NCBI RefSeq assembly: GCF_900182915.1
Contig: NZ_FXUG01000001.1
Location: 186,001-250,000, forward strand
Direction of reading: 5' to 3'
Source of the DNA: Neorhodopirellula lusitana
Lineage (GTDB): Bacteria > Planctomycetota > Planctomycetia > Pirellulales > Pirellulaceae
DNA: 64,000 bases
Part shown: positions 18,626-26,772 of the stretch, piece by piece
How the letters are laid out: each line of letters begins with the position of its first letter
Numbering within the stretch: position 1 is the stretch's first letter
Notes under the pieces: model-generated
What the model saw: only the letters and a program-made list of their open reading frames with translations
What the model was told of the DNA's origin: nothing
Databases searched by the model: none
Program-made: the position numbers and the translations under genes

Positions 18626-19555
18626 GTGACCGATTCGCCTTCGAAACGCACGACCGTTCGGAAACGACGGTACGAGTCGCTCGACGACCCATCACCGTCC
18701 AAAATACGGTGGATCGCGTCGTTGGTTGCTGCGCCGGCGGTGCTGTCGATTTTGTGGCCCGCATTGTTGTTGGTCGTCGGTTATGCCGCATGGCAACAGT
18801 GGGGCAGTCACTACGTTGCCCACAAGTATTTCAGTGTCCAATCCGAACAAATCAGCGTGACTCCGCCGCCGGAGTACGTTCGAACCGACATTGTCGAGGC
18901 TGTCTACCGGGACGCGGCGATGGACAAACTATCTCTGATGGATTCCCAGGCCTGTGCGAAGGTGGCATCGGCGTTTGCGGGGCATCCGTGGGTGAAACGT
19001 GTGGTGGGTGTTCGCAAGTTGGCCGGTGGTCATCTTGACGTGCGACTCGACTACCGACGTCCCGTTGCGATGGTGCATGTGATTAGTCGCCACCCCGAAC
19101 ACAATGGCGCGGGCTTCTTTGCCGTTGACGGTGAAGGCGTGCTGCTTCCACCAAGCGATTTTTCACGGGCCGAAACGGAACGGTACCTACACATTGTCGT
19201 GCCGGGGGCTTATCCGACCGGAGGCGTGGGGGCATCGTTTGGTGATGCTCGAGTGCACTCAGCCGCGATGTTGGCTTATCTGTTACAGCCCTACCGGGAC
19301 CAGCTGCGAATCTCCAGCATCGGTGTTCATGGCGATTTGCGTCAAAACCCCGTGGTGCAATTGGAGATCGCCAATGCGGAAGGTGGTCGTTGGTTCTGGG
19401 GCAGTCCGCCTGGTACCGAGGCTCAATCGGAACCACCGGCGATGATGAAGTTGCAACAACTGGTTGCCGGTGCTCCGGTGGGCAGTGACCTGCGGCAAAT
19501 TCAATTGGCACCCGTTGCAACATCTCCAGCGGTCGATACAACGCTAAACCGTTGA
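18626..19555 (+). CDS. FtsQ-like bitopic division protein
   Basis: 309 residues from GTG 18626. A basic cytoplasmic N-terminus (residues 1-27) is followed by one long transmembrane segment (about 28-56), then a periplasmic part. FtsQ-like features are the stretch AFAGHPWVKRVVGVRKLAGG followed by LDVRLDYRRPVAMV, which corresponds to the POTRA-to-beta transition (pWVxxaxVxrxxP..LxVxvxERxPvA), and FFAVDGEGVLLP, the usual 'D..G' strand. In other bacteria FtsQ links FtsL/FtsB to the divisome. Planctomycetes lack FtsZ, so its partners here are unknown. Position after MurB supports the call. Confidence 0.75.
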   Translation: MTDSPSKRTTVRKRRYESLDDPSPSKIRWIASLVAAPAVLSILWPALLLVVGYAAWQQWGSHYVAHKYFSVQSEQISVTPPPEYVRTDIVEAVYRDAAMDKLSLMDSQACAKVASAFAGHPWVKRVVGVRKLAGGHLDVRLDYRRPVAMVHVISRHPEHNGAGFFAVDGEGVLLPPSDFSRAETERYLHIVVPGAYPTGGVGASFGDARVHSAAMLAYLLQPYRDQLRISSIGVHGDLRQNPVVQLEIANAEGGRWFWGSPPGTEAQSEPPAMMKLQQLVAGAPVGSDLRQIQLAPVATSPAVDTTLNR

Positions 19556-19679
19556 TCGAGTTTTGTGGGATGATCTGTCTCACGTAACCCTCGCATCGAG
19601 GTGCTGCTGCGTCGGGACCCACGGTCAGCCGTCACGTCCAGCGAGCTGTTTCTTGCAACTGGCCTTTAGGTGAACTTCC

Positions 19680-21293
19680 GTGTTGAGCCTTTCGAAACTA
19701 AGCGTCACCGCGGGCAATCAAACCCTGTTGCAGGATGTTTCGGCGACCATCGCGGATGGGAAGATCACGGTGTTGGTAGGCCCCAGCGGTGCGGGGAAGT
19801 CAGTCCTCTTAAAAGTGCTGGCGGGGCTTTTGCCGCGAGATGGGGAAGCGATTCAGTGGTCAGGAAACCTTCGCAGCGGGGATCCTGAAAAGACGACTGA
19901 TTCGGGTGGGCGAACCGGCATCGTGTTTCAGCAATTCGCACTCTTTGACGAACTCACGCCAACCGCCAATGTGCAGTTCGCGATCGATCACCGCAGTGAC
20001 AGCGGGCAACCCGCTCAGTATTCCGCGGATCAGTGGTTGGACCTATTGGGCGTGCCTAGCTTGGTACCGGTTGCAGCACTCAGCGGTGGCCAAAAACAGC
20101 GACTAGCCATCGCTCGAACCCTTGCCGCTGACCCGGATATCATTCTTTACGACGAGCCAACGTCGGGACTCGACGCTGCATCGGGGTACAAGGTTGCGGA
20201 ACTGATTCGCGATACGCAGCAACGGTTTCAGCGGACCAGTTTGGTGGTCACTCATGACTATGCCACGTTATTGGGAATTGCGGATGACGTTTTGCTTTTG
20301 GATCCAATCACCAAGTCGCTGGTGTCGGTACCGGTTGATCAGCGAGAGGCGATTCCTGAGCGGATGCGAGCGGCAGCGATTGCGGTATCGGATTCGAATC
20401 CAAATGTGATTGAGTCGGCGATTCCCGCGAGCCGATTGCATCGAGTGCAGGAAGCGGTTCGCTCAACAGCGTCGCGTTTCTTTGCTGCTACCGGTTCGGC
20501 CGTCGTTGCGACAGTCCGTTTGCCGGTCGACACGCTTCCCATTGTTCCACGGCCGCGTTGGGCGTTTCGATTTTTCCTGCACTACTTGCGGTTGGTGGGC
20601 GGCCCGTCAGCGTGCGTTTATTTGGTCATCGCTGGCTTGATTGCCGGGTTCACGACGACCTATTTCACGCTGCGATTCTTACCGTTTCGTTTGTACACAC
20701 AGCCGTTGTTGATCGACGAGATGCTGGCGTCGATTGGTTTCGCTTTGTACCGGATCTTGGTGCCAGTGTTGGCAACAATCTTGATTGCGGCACGGTGTGG
20801 TGCTGCGGTTGCGGCGGATGTTGGCGTGAAGCAGTACGGCGGTCAGATTGAAGCCATCAAAACCTTTGGGATTCGCCAAGCGGCTTACCTCTTGGTGCCC
20901 ATCATGGCTGCGTTTTTGATCGCCACGCCGGTATTGGAATGGCTGGCATTCACGTCGGCAAATTGGGTTAGCCGAGTGACCTTTTTGGTGTCGTATCCCG
21001 ACATCGGCATCCACTTTTGGCACCAGCATTTCTTTCGAGCGATCGAGGTGCCATCGACTTCTTGGGCTGCTAATCTGCCCAGCTGGGGAATGTTTGTTGT
21101 TGGCAAAGGCTGGGGATGGGTCTTGCTGAAAAACTCGTTGTGTGCGATCGGGACGGCGGCGATCGCTTACCACCAGGGAATCACGCGGAAATCGTCTGCC
21201 AGTGACGTCAGTCATGCGATCACCGCAACCGTGTTGTGGACGACGCTCTATGTATTGAACGTCCATTTTGTGATAGCTTTGCTAGAATTTTAA
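19680..21293 (+). CDS. Fused MlaF-MlaE ABC transporter (ATPase plus permease in one chain)
   Basis: 537 residues from GTG 19680. Residues 1-220 are an ABC ATPase: Walker A GPSGAGKS (34-41), signature LSGGQ (134-138), Walker B IILYDEP (154-160) and switch His192. A linker (about 221-295) leads to an MlaE-type permease with about five helices; ARCGAAVAADVGVKQYGGQI plus EAIKTFGI matches the hallmark cytoplasmic loop of MlaE. MlaFE moves phospholipids between inner and outer membranes. Normally these are separate proteins working with the MCE protein MlaD; no MCE gene is in the window. The call of a fusion is firm because one frame covers both parts. Confidence 0.88.
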   Translation: MLSLSKLSVTAGNQTLLQDVSATIADGKITVLVGPSGAGKSVLLKVLAGLLPRDGEAIQWSGNLRSGDPEKTTDSGGRTGIVFQQFALFDELTPTANVQFAIDHRSDSGQPAQYSADQWLDLLGVPSLVPVAALSGGQKQRLAIARTLAADPDIILYDEPTSGLDAASGYKVAELIRDTQQRFQRTSLVVTHDYATLLGIADDVLLLDPITKSLVSVPVDQREAIPERMRAAAIAVSDSNPNVIESAIPASRLHRVQEAVRSTASRFFAATGSAVVATVRLPVDTLPIVPRPRWAFRFFLHYLRLVGGPSACVYLVIAGLIAGFTTTYFTLRFLPFRLYTQPLLIDEMLASIGFALYRILVPVLATILIAARCGAAVAADVGVKQYGGQIEAIKTFGIRQAAYLLVPIMAAFLIATPVLEWLAFTSANWVSRVTFLVSYPDIGIHFWHQHFFRAIEVPSTSWAANLPSWGMFVVGKGWGWVLLKNSLCAIGTAAIAYHQGITRKSSASDVSHAITATVLWTTLYVLNVHFVIALLEF

Positions 21294-21326
21294 ACCCAAA
21301 TCCACGCTTCCCCACGAGACCACTCC

Positions 21327-21497
21327 ATGGACAAGAAAGCCAAAAAACGCCTTGAAGTCATCAACAAAAAGCTGCAAACCCTGCGGCCTCGATTGGCCGG
21401 ATCGCGGGAGCAAGCCGATGACCCGCAAGAATTGCAGGATCTCGAAAACGAAATTTCCAGCTTGGAAACCGAAGCCGCCGAACTGAAGAAGTCGTAG
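21327..21497 (+). CDS. 56-residue coiled-coil protein
   Basis: ATG 21327 to TAG 21495-21497 gives a 56-residue, very charged peptide (start MDKKAKKRLEVINKKLQTLR, end LETEAAELKKS) with Leu/Ile heptad spacing over nearly its whole length. It lies 33 bp after the transporter gene and its stop is one base from the bioA start at 21499, so it is probably co-transcribed. A dimeric or trimeric coiled coil is expected. Function unknown. Good codon pattern and tight packing suggest a real gene despite its size. Confidence 0.75.
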   Translation: MDKKAKKRLEVINKKLQTLRPRLAGSREQADDPQELQDLENEISSLETEAAELKKS

Positions 21498-21498
21498 G

Positions 21499-22758
21499 TT
21501 GAATCCCCATTCGATTTGGCGTCCCTACTGCCAAATGAAAACGGCTCCAGCGCCGCTGGAAATTGTTGCCGCTGACGGGTTTGAATTGATCACGGCCGAT
21601 GGTCGACGATTGATTGATGGCATGGCGTCGTGGTGGTCGGTGTGCCACGGCTATGGACAACCGCATGTTGTCGAGGCGGTGCAGCAGCAGCTGGTGCGAA
21701 TGCCGCATGTCATGTTTGGCGGAATCACCCACGAGCCTGCTGAACGTTTGGCTTCGCGGTTGGTGACACTGCTACCCGGCGATCTGGACCATGTCTTTTT
21801 TGCGGACAGTGGCAGCGTTGCGGTCGAAGTCGCAATGAAGATGGCGATCGGTTACTGGCAGCGACATGGCAAGCCGACTCGCAATCGGTTCGTGGCCTTT
21901 GATCACGCTTACCATGGCGACACCACCGGTGCGATGTCGTTGTGCGATCCCAATCGAAGCATGCATGCAAGTTACGGCGACGCTATCCTGACACAGCGAC
22001 ACTGTGCCCTGCCGACTGACGAAGTGAGCACTGAGGTGTTCGCTCGTTTGCTGGAACAGCGGCGGGACACGATTGCGGCGGTTGTGTTGGAGCCGTTGGT
22101 TCAGGGTGCGGGAGGGATGCGTTTTCACGATCCCGAAACCGTGGCACGCGTCCGCTCGCTTTGCGACGAGTTCGATGTGCTGATGATCGCCGATGAGATT
22201 GCGACGGGCTTCGGTCGAACTGGAACGATGTTCGCTATCGACGCTTGCGATGTCGTTCCTGATATCTTGTGTGCGGGAAAGGCGTTGACGGCAGGGACGA
22301 TGACAATGGCGGTCACGGTCGCTCGCCAAAATGTGTTCGACGCGTTTTGGTCGGATCACGCGGAGGATGCCTTGATGCACGGGCCAACTTTCATGGCCAA
22401 TCCACTTGCCTGCGCAGCCGCGAACGCCTCGTTGGATCTATTTGAAACGGAGCCAAGAGTGCAGCAAGCCCGAGAAATGGAAGCTCAGCTGCGGACTGGC
22501 TTGGAACCGTGTCGAGATCTGCCGGGCGTGGTGGATGTCCGGTGTCGCGGCGCAATAGGAGTGATTCAAGTGGATCGCTTGCCGGACGTCGAGCAACTTC
22601 GGCAGCGGTTCGTCGATGCTGGAATCTGGTTGCGACCTTTCGGCGACTGTATTTACATGACACCGCCGCTGAACTTGCCTCGTGAATTAGTCGATCAACT
22701 TTGCAGCGTCGTCGTCACGGAAGTCACGCGTGCTTTCAAGGAAGCCTTGGCTAGGTAG
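21499..22758 (+). CDS. bioA: Adenosylmethionine-8-amino-7-oxononanoate aminotransferase
   Basis: 419 residues from TTG 21499. BioA uses AdoMet as amino donor to convert KAPA to DAPA in biotin synthesis. Features: SIWRPYCQM at the N-terminus, DGMASWWSVCHGYGQP, FADSGSVAVEVAMKMA (101-116), FDHAYHGDTTGAMS, LEPLVQGAGGM, IADEIATGFGRTG and the PLP lysine in CAGKALTAG (K261). WWSVCHGYG and the shortened C-terminus are typical of BioA rather than of other class-III aminotransferases. No other biotin gene is nearby. TTG start is supported by its contact with the preceding stop. Confidence 0.93.
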   Translation: MNPHSIWRPYCQMKTAPAPLEIVAADGFELITADGRRLIDGMASWWSVCHGYGQPHVVEAVQQQLVRMPHVMFGGITHEPAERLASRLVTLLPGDLDHVFFADSGSVAVEVAMKMAIGYWQRHGKPTRNRFVAFDHAYHGDTTGAMSLCDPNRSMHASYGDAILTQRHCALPTDEVSTEVFARLLEQRRDTIAAVVLEPLVQGAGGMRFHDPETVARVRSLCDEFDVLMIADEIATGFGRTGTMFAIDACDVVPDILCAGKALTAGTMTMAVTVARQNVFDAFWSDHAEDALMHGPTFMANPLACAAANASLDLFETEPRVQQAREMEAQLRTGLEPCRDLPGVVDVRCRGAIGVIQVDRLPDVEQLRQRFVDAGIWLRPFGDCIYMTPPLNLPRELVDQLCSVVVTEVTRAFKEALAR

Positions 22759-22834
22759 ATCGCGTTGGAAAGGTGATGCCCAATGGTAGGCGTTGATCTT
22801 TGCTGAAAGAAAAACCAGCCAGCTCAAATTGGAA

Positions 22835-24250
22835 TCAGCGATTCTGGTTGATCAACTGAATCATCGCTTGAGGCGACTCCACTGCACCCACCGTGGTGGT
22901 TTTTGAGAACAACAGCTTCGGGATTATTCCAGCACCTGCCTTTTGGTACAGCTGCACGTGCTTGCTGATGTAATCGCTTGGCACCGGTCCGCTTAAGACT
23001 CGCGTCAACTCGGTGCGATCGACTGTTGACGACGCTTTGCTCATCGCCTCGCTGTAGGTCGGTGTGAACTCGAACAGGTAGTCGTGGAACTCGGCGAACT
23101 TCTGGCGGTCGACCATCCAGACGGCCACTGCCAGTTTCGCAATTTCGCAAGACTCTGAATGACTTGCATGGGTGGAACGCACGGTCGGGTTGCACTTCCC
23201 GTCCAGCGGCACAGGCAGCGTGATCACAGCGAGTTTGTCACCAAGTTGCTGCCGAGCCGCGTCCAGTGACTTGTGCGTTTTCTGGCAGTGCGGGCAGGTA
23301 TAGTCGAACATTTCGACGAAAACGATTTCCGCATCCGGGGCGCCCACCAAAGGCCAATCCTTCGTGCCGAGTTTGATGCCACCCAGTACCTGAATTGATT
23401 TGCTCGGCTGCGTTTCGGATGCGCTGACTTCGGTATGAAGAAGCGTGGCAGGGTTGATCAGGGCCATCGCCAACTGCGAGATGTTTGCGTCGTTGATCAT
23501 TGACAGCCCTTCGGTCAGTGCGGCTTGTGAACTGGCCGAGGCGGGAGGTGCGAAAAGCGAATTTTGGGCGTCGTCAGCACCACCTTCGTTTGATTCCAAT
23601 ACCGCCGGTGTGGACTCGTATTCGATCGTTTCGAAACTGGCTGGGGGCTCGGTTGCCAACTGGATCGTGATCATCACCGCCAGTGCAGAACCGGACGCCG
23701 CGCCGATCCAACGCAGGGTTTGCCGATTCAGAACGCGACTCCATAAGAACGTCCCCGCCAAGACAATTCCGGCAGCGTGCGCGACCAAGCAATACGGGCA
23801 TAGGTGCCCGAGAGCAAAAAGTTGCAAGCCGATAAACCAAATTGCTGCACCGCCCGCGGCGAGGCTTGCCATACCGATCACGACCCAGCGAAGCCGCTGT
23901 AGTCCTGGTCTAAGTCGACGCAGCAACAACAGTCCGATCACCGACGCGTGAGTAAGGATGGCGGGAATACTAACGGGCACCGAAAGTACTTTGGACCAAC
24001 GACTGTGTAAGACGTGATCGCAATCGAAGACGCTCCCACCACTGCATCCAGCCACCGGTGACGACGTCATTGCCGACCAAGCCAGATAACTACTGGTCGT
24101 CAACGCAACGATGCTGCACGTCAGCATCACGCTCCAAGCCAAAGTCGAAACTTGAGAACGCGGGTGGCGTGCGGTTTTCCGTGCCGATGACTGGCCATGC
24201 CATCCCCAGATGGAGTGCGGCATCGGGCGGTGCAAATCGACGGTGGACAT
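22835..24250 (-). CDS. VKOR-DsbA fusion, disulfide bond formation protein
   Basis: 471 residues from ATG 24250, preceded by GGAG at a good distance. After a basic N-terminus, five helices form a vitamin K epoxide reductase domain (about 36-200) with loop cysteines C69 and C77 and the quinone-site CPYC (151-154). A linker leads to a thioredoxin-fold DsbA-like domain (about 285-471) with CPHC (319-322) and a second Cys pair (C353, C368). Such fusions pass electrons from folding exported proteins to the quinone pool. The other end of the gene converges on bioA. Confidence 0.92.
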   Translation of the reverse strand: MSTVDLHRPMPHSIWGWHGQSSARKTARHPRSQVSTLAWSVMLTCSIVALTTSSYLAWSAMTSSPVAGCSGGSVFDCDHVLHSRWSKVLSVPVSIPAILTHASVIGLLLLRRLRPGLQRLRWVVIGMASLAAGGAAIWFIGLQLFALGHLCPYCLVAHAAGIVLAGTFLWSRVLNRQTLRWIGAASGSALAVMITIQLATEPPASFETIEYESTPAVLESNEGGADDAQNSLFAPPASASSQAALTEGLSMINDANISQLAMALINPATLLHTEVSASETQPSKSIQVLGGIKLGTKDWPLVGAPDAEIVFVEMFDYTCPHCQKTHKSLDAARQQLGDKLAVITLPVPLDGKCNPTVRSTHASHSESCEIAKLAVAVWMVDRQKFAEFHDYLFEFTPTYSEAMSKASSTVDRTELTRVLSGPVPSDYISKHVQLYQKAGAGIIPKLLFSKTTTVGAVESPQAMIQLINQNR

Positions 24251-24809
24251 AGTTGACTCCAGTGACTGGTTGTTCTCTCGTGCTGCGATGCTTAGAAGGC
24301 GACTGCTGAAATGCAGCTTGCGTGCCAAGACCGGGGCCAACCCTGGAATCACTCGTTTTTGCTTGCATTAGCCTGGTTGCTGCGAAAAAAGCGGCTTTTC
24401 GTGAGGTATCTCGGTCAACAGGCAAGCAGGCTGAACGATTTTTGACCAGTAAATACCTTGTCGGTCAGGACTGAGCAGCAGTTGCTTTACTCCCGGATCC
24501 GGCCCACTTGGCGGAGCGTTTGAACCCTCCGTCGGCCAACGCTTTTCGGTTCCGGAAAACCGCGTTGGTAGTGCTCGAAACCTGCCTTCGTTGCCACTGG
24601 TTGGATAGCAGGGGTGGCAATGCAAGGTTCGATGCCACGAAGGTTCCATGAAGAAGGGGCCGTGCCGCGTGGAGGCTAGAAGCCTCGGTGCCACGGGAGG
24701 CTCGGTGCCAGGAGGCTCGGTGCCACGCGCCGCTTGAGGGCTGAGCGGCGGCAGCGATTGGCATGTTTAAGCGGGATTCGGCTTCCGCTTGTTTAAGGAT
24801 TTGCGAGTG
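24251..24809. other. 559-bp gap between aroB end and VKOR-DsbA start
   Basis: Holds the promoter region of the VKOR-DsbA gene (right to left) and a tandem array at about 24684-24724. The minus-strand open frames here (about 100 residues) are low-complexity and overlap each other; I do not accept them as genes. Confidence 0.55.
24684..24724. repeat. Three copies of CTCGGTGCCA
   Basis: CTCGGTGCCA occurs at 24684-24693, 24701-24710 and 24715-24724, with GGAGG between copies. It is a small imperfect tandem array with period 14-17, downstream of VKOR-DsbA's start side and downstream of nothing coding. Confidence 0.75.
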
Positions 24810-25937
24810 TCAACGACAAGCGTTGATTGCCGTTCGTACTTTTTCGACGGGGACATCGCCGACCAAATCGACGTGGCCGATTCGGTCGGGTAGGACGAAT
24901 CGCAGTTTGCCGTGTTCCACTTTTTTGTCGCGGGCCATGACCGGGATCATGGCGTCAACGTCGGCATCGGCCCAGGTCAGTGGTAGCTGGGCGGCTTCCA
25001 ATAAACGGGTTTGGCGATCGAGCAGTTGAGAGTCGCAAAGGCCGAGATCGAGCGCCAGGCGAGCGGCCATTTGCATTCCGATCGACACCGCTTCACCGTG
25101 CAGCATCACACCGTAACCCGCGTTGACTTCGATGGCGTGGGCGAAGGTGTGGCCGTAGTTCAGGATCGCACGTCGTCCGGTGGTTTCCCGCTCGTCTTCG
25201 GCGACGACGCGAGCTTTCGATTGACAGCTCTTCGCGACCGCTTGCTGGACGGGTTCGGGCTGTCGTTGAATAATCGCTTCGATGTTTTGGTCGAGGTAGT
25301 CAAAGAAGTCCGCGTCCTCGATGACGCCATACTTAATCACCTCGCCCAACCCGCTGATGTATTCGCGGTCGGGTAGCGTGTTAAGAAAATCGGTGTCGAT
25401 CCACACCAGGTGTGGCTGCCAGAACGAGCCGACCAGGTTTTTGCCACCGGGTAGATTGATGCCCGTCTTCCCGCCCACGCTACTGTCGACCATGGCCAGG
25501 AGCGTGGTTGGCACTTGAACGAATCGCAAACCGCGAGTGAACGTGGCCGCTGCGAATCCCGCCAGGTCCCCGATGACTCCGCCGCCAACGGCAATCACGA
25601 CGCTGCGGCGATCGGTGCCGGCTTCTAGCAGCTGATTCCACAAGCTGGCCAACTGGTCGATCGACTTACTGCCTTCACCTGATGCGACCTCGATCACGTC
25701 GATTCGATCGAGCGAACCATTGAGTGCGGCTTGGATTGAAGTCCCGGCGGTTTGGCTGACCGCTTTGTCGACGATCATCACACCGTGAGAGGCATCGCCG
25801 AGCGTCTGGGCGAAATGAGATTTCAGCCCATCGTTTTCGGCCGCGGTGTGCCCGCTGCCAATCACGATCGGGTAACTCCGATCGCCGAGGTCGACGGGGA
25901 TGGTCAATTGTGATTCCAAGCGGGGCGGGACTGTCAC
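24810..25937 (-). CDS. aroB: 3-dehydroquinate synthase
   Basis: About 375 residues from GTG 25937 (TTG 25991 also open, but overlaps the divergent promoter region). AroB makes 3-dehydroquinate from DAHP in the shikimate pathway. NAD-binding features SGEGSKSIDQL and VAVGGGVIGDLAGF are present, with the PTTLLAMVDSSVGGKTGIN segment, and the metal ligands are in GLGEVIKYG (Glu), NYGHTFAHAIE (His) and MLHGEAV (His). Length is normal. Divergent from the membrane protein gene at 26078. Confidence 0.96.
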   Translation of the reverse strand: MTVPPRLESQLTIPVDLGDRSYPIVIGSGHTAAENDGLKSHFAQTLGDASHGVMIVDKAVSQTAGTSIQAALNGSLDRIDVIEVASGEGSKSIDQLASLWNQLLEAGTDRRSVVIAVGGGVIGDLAGFAAATFTRGLRFVQVPTTLLAMVDSSVGGKTGINLPGGKNLVGSFWQPHLVWIDTDFLNTLPDREYISGLGEVIKYGVIEDADFFDYLDQNIEAIIQRQPEPVQQAVAKSCQSKARVVAEDERETTGRRAILNYGHTFAHAIEVNAGYGVMLHGEAVSIGMQMAARLALDLGLCDSQLLDRQTRLLEAAQLPLTWADADVDAMIPVMARDKKVEHGKLRFVLPDRIGHVDLVGDVPVEKVRTAINACR

Positions 25938-26077
25938 GGCGGATATGCTACAACGTGTGAGATGAATGGGGACGCTCGCTGAGATTGGCAAGCTTTAAGA
26001 ATCCTAATCATCCTGACGGACAAACCCAACCCAACCTGTCGTGTCTCCCGCTTCCGCTTCCCGATCGCCCACTCGAC

Positions 26078-26710
26078 ATGTCTGCTGAATCTGAAGTCAC
26101 CCCCGTGCCTGACCCACCAGCGGAAACGCCGCTTGCAGCAGAAACGCTGAACGAACACGCGGATAAATACGACGACCCGCGAGCCAAATTTGGTGCCAAA
26201 GGCTGGCTGGCGGTGGTGGCGATCGCTATCGGGGCCACGATTTTCGCGTTGGCCAGCGTGGCAGCTCGTCGCACTCAGCTGGGCGAAACCACCCGGTTTT
26301 ACGGCCCGGAAGTCATTCAGGCGATTCAGCTTGGCGACCACGTGATGCTGGTGCCCCAAAAGGGGTCTGATTTCGAGACTGTCGAGTTGACGGCGTTCCC
26401 CGGACTGGGGCATCTTCGAAAGGCACTTCTGGATGAGGGGCATTACGAATGGGAAACGGAAACGAGCGAGAGTGTCGCGGAGTTTTGTGACGGTGAAGAC
26501 GACGTGAAATGCGTTCGTCTTGAGTTTTCAGATCCTTCGCTGAACCGGTTCGAAACCGCTCGCATCGACATTGAACTGAATCGAGGGATCGTTGGCTTGG
26601 CGGACAAAGCGTCCCAAGTGAAGGTCAACGATCGTGTCCGCCCTGCCCTTCAACATCAGATCGGGCTCTTGATGCGAGTCAAGCAAAAGCGCTACGATCG
26701 ACGCGACTAA
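26078..26710 (+). CDS. Single-pass membrane protein, unknown function
   Basis: 210 residues from ATG 26078. The first about 45 residues are Pro/Glu-rich and cytoplasmic, then one helix (GWLAVVAIAIGATIFALASV), then about 140 residues with mixed charge and short strands (VELTAFPGLGHLRKALLDEG; CVRLEFSDPSLNRFETARID). I do not recognise the domain. It lies 62 bp upstream of the permease gene in the same direction and could be co-transcribed with it. Confidence 0.75.
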   Translation: MSAESEVTPVPDPPAETPLAAETLNEHADKYDDPRAKFGAKGWLAVVAIAIGATIFALASVAARRTQLGETTRFYGPEVIQAIQLGDHVMLVPQKGSDFETVELTAFPGLGHLRKALLDEGHYEWETETSESVAEFCDGEDDVKCVRLEFSDPSLNRFETARIDIELNRGIVGLADKASQVKVNDRVRPALQHQIGLLMRVKQKRYDRRD

Positions 26711-26772
26711 CGCCAATACGTGAGTGGGCCGTTGTATCCACGGCACCCGAACTTCCGAGGAAAACGAAGTCC

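Noticed and set aside
23445-23951. Plus-strand frame of 168 residues across the VKOR-DsbA gene
   Set aside because: Antisense to an intact two-domain protein.
24465-24764. Possible gene of about 100 residues on the minus strand, and another overlapping one from 24694
   Set aside because: Low-complexity, overlapping each other, and covering a tandem repeat; no start signal or domain.
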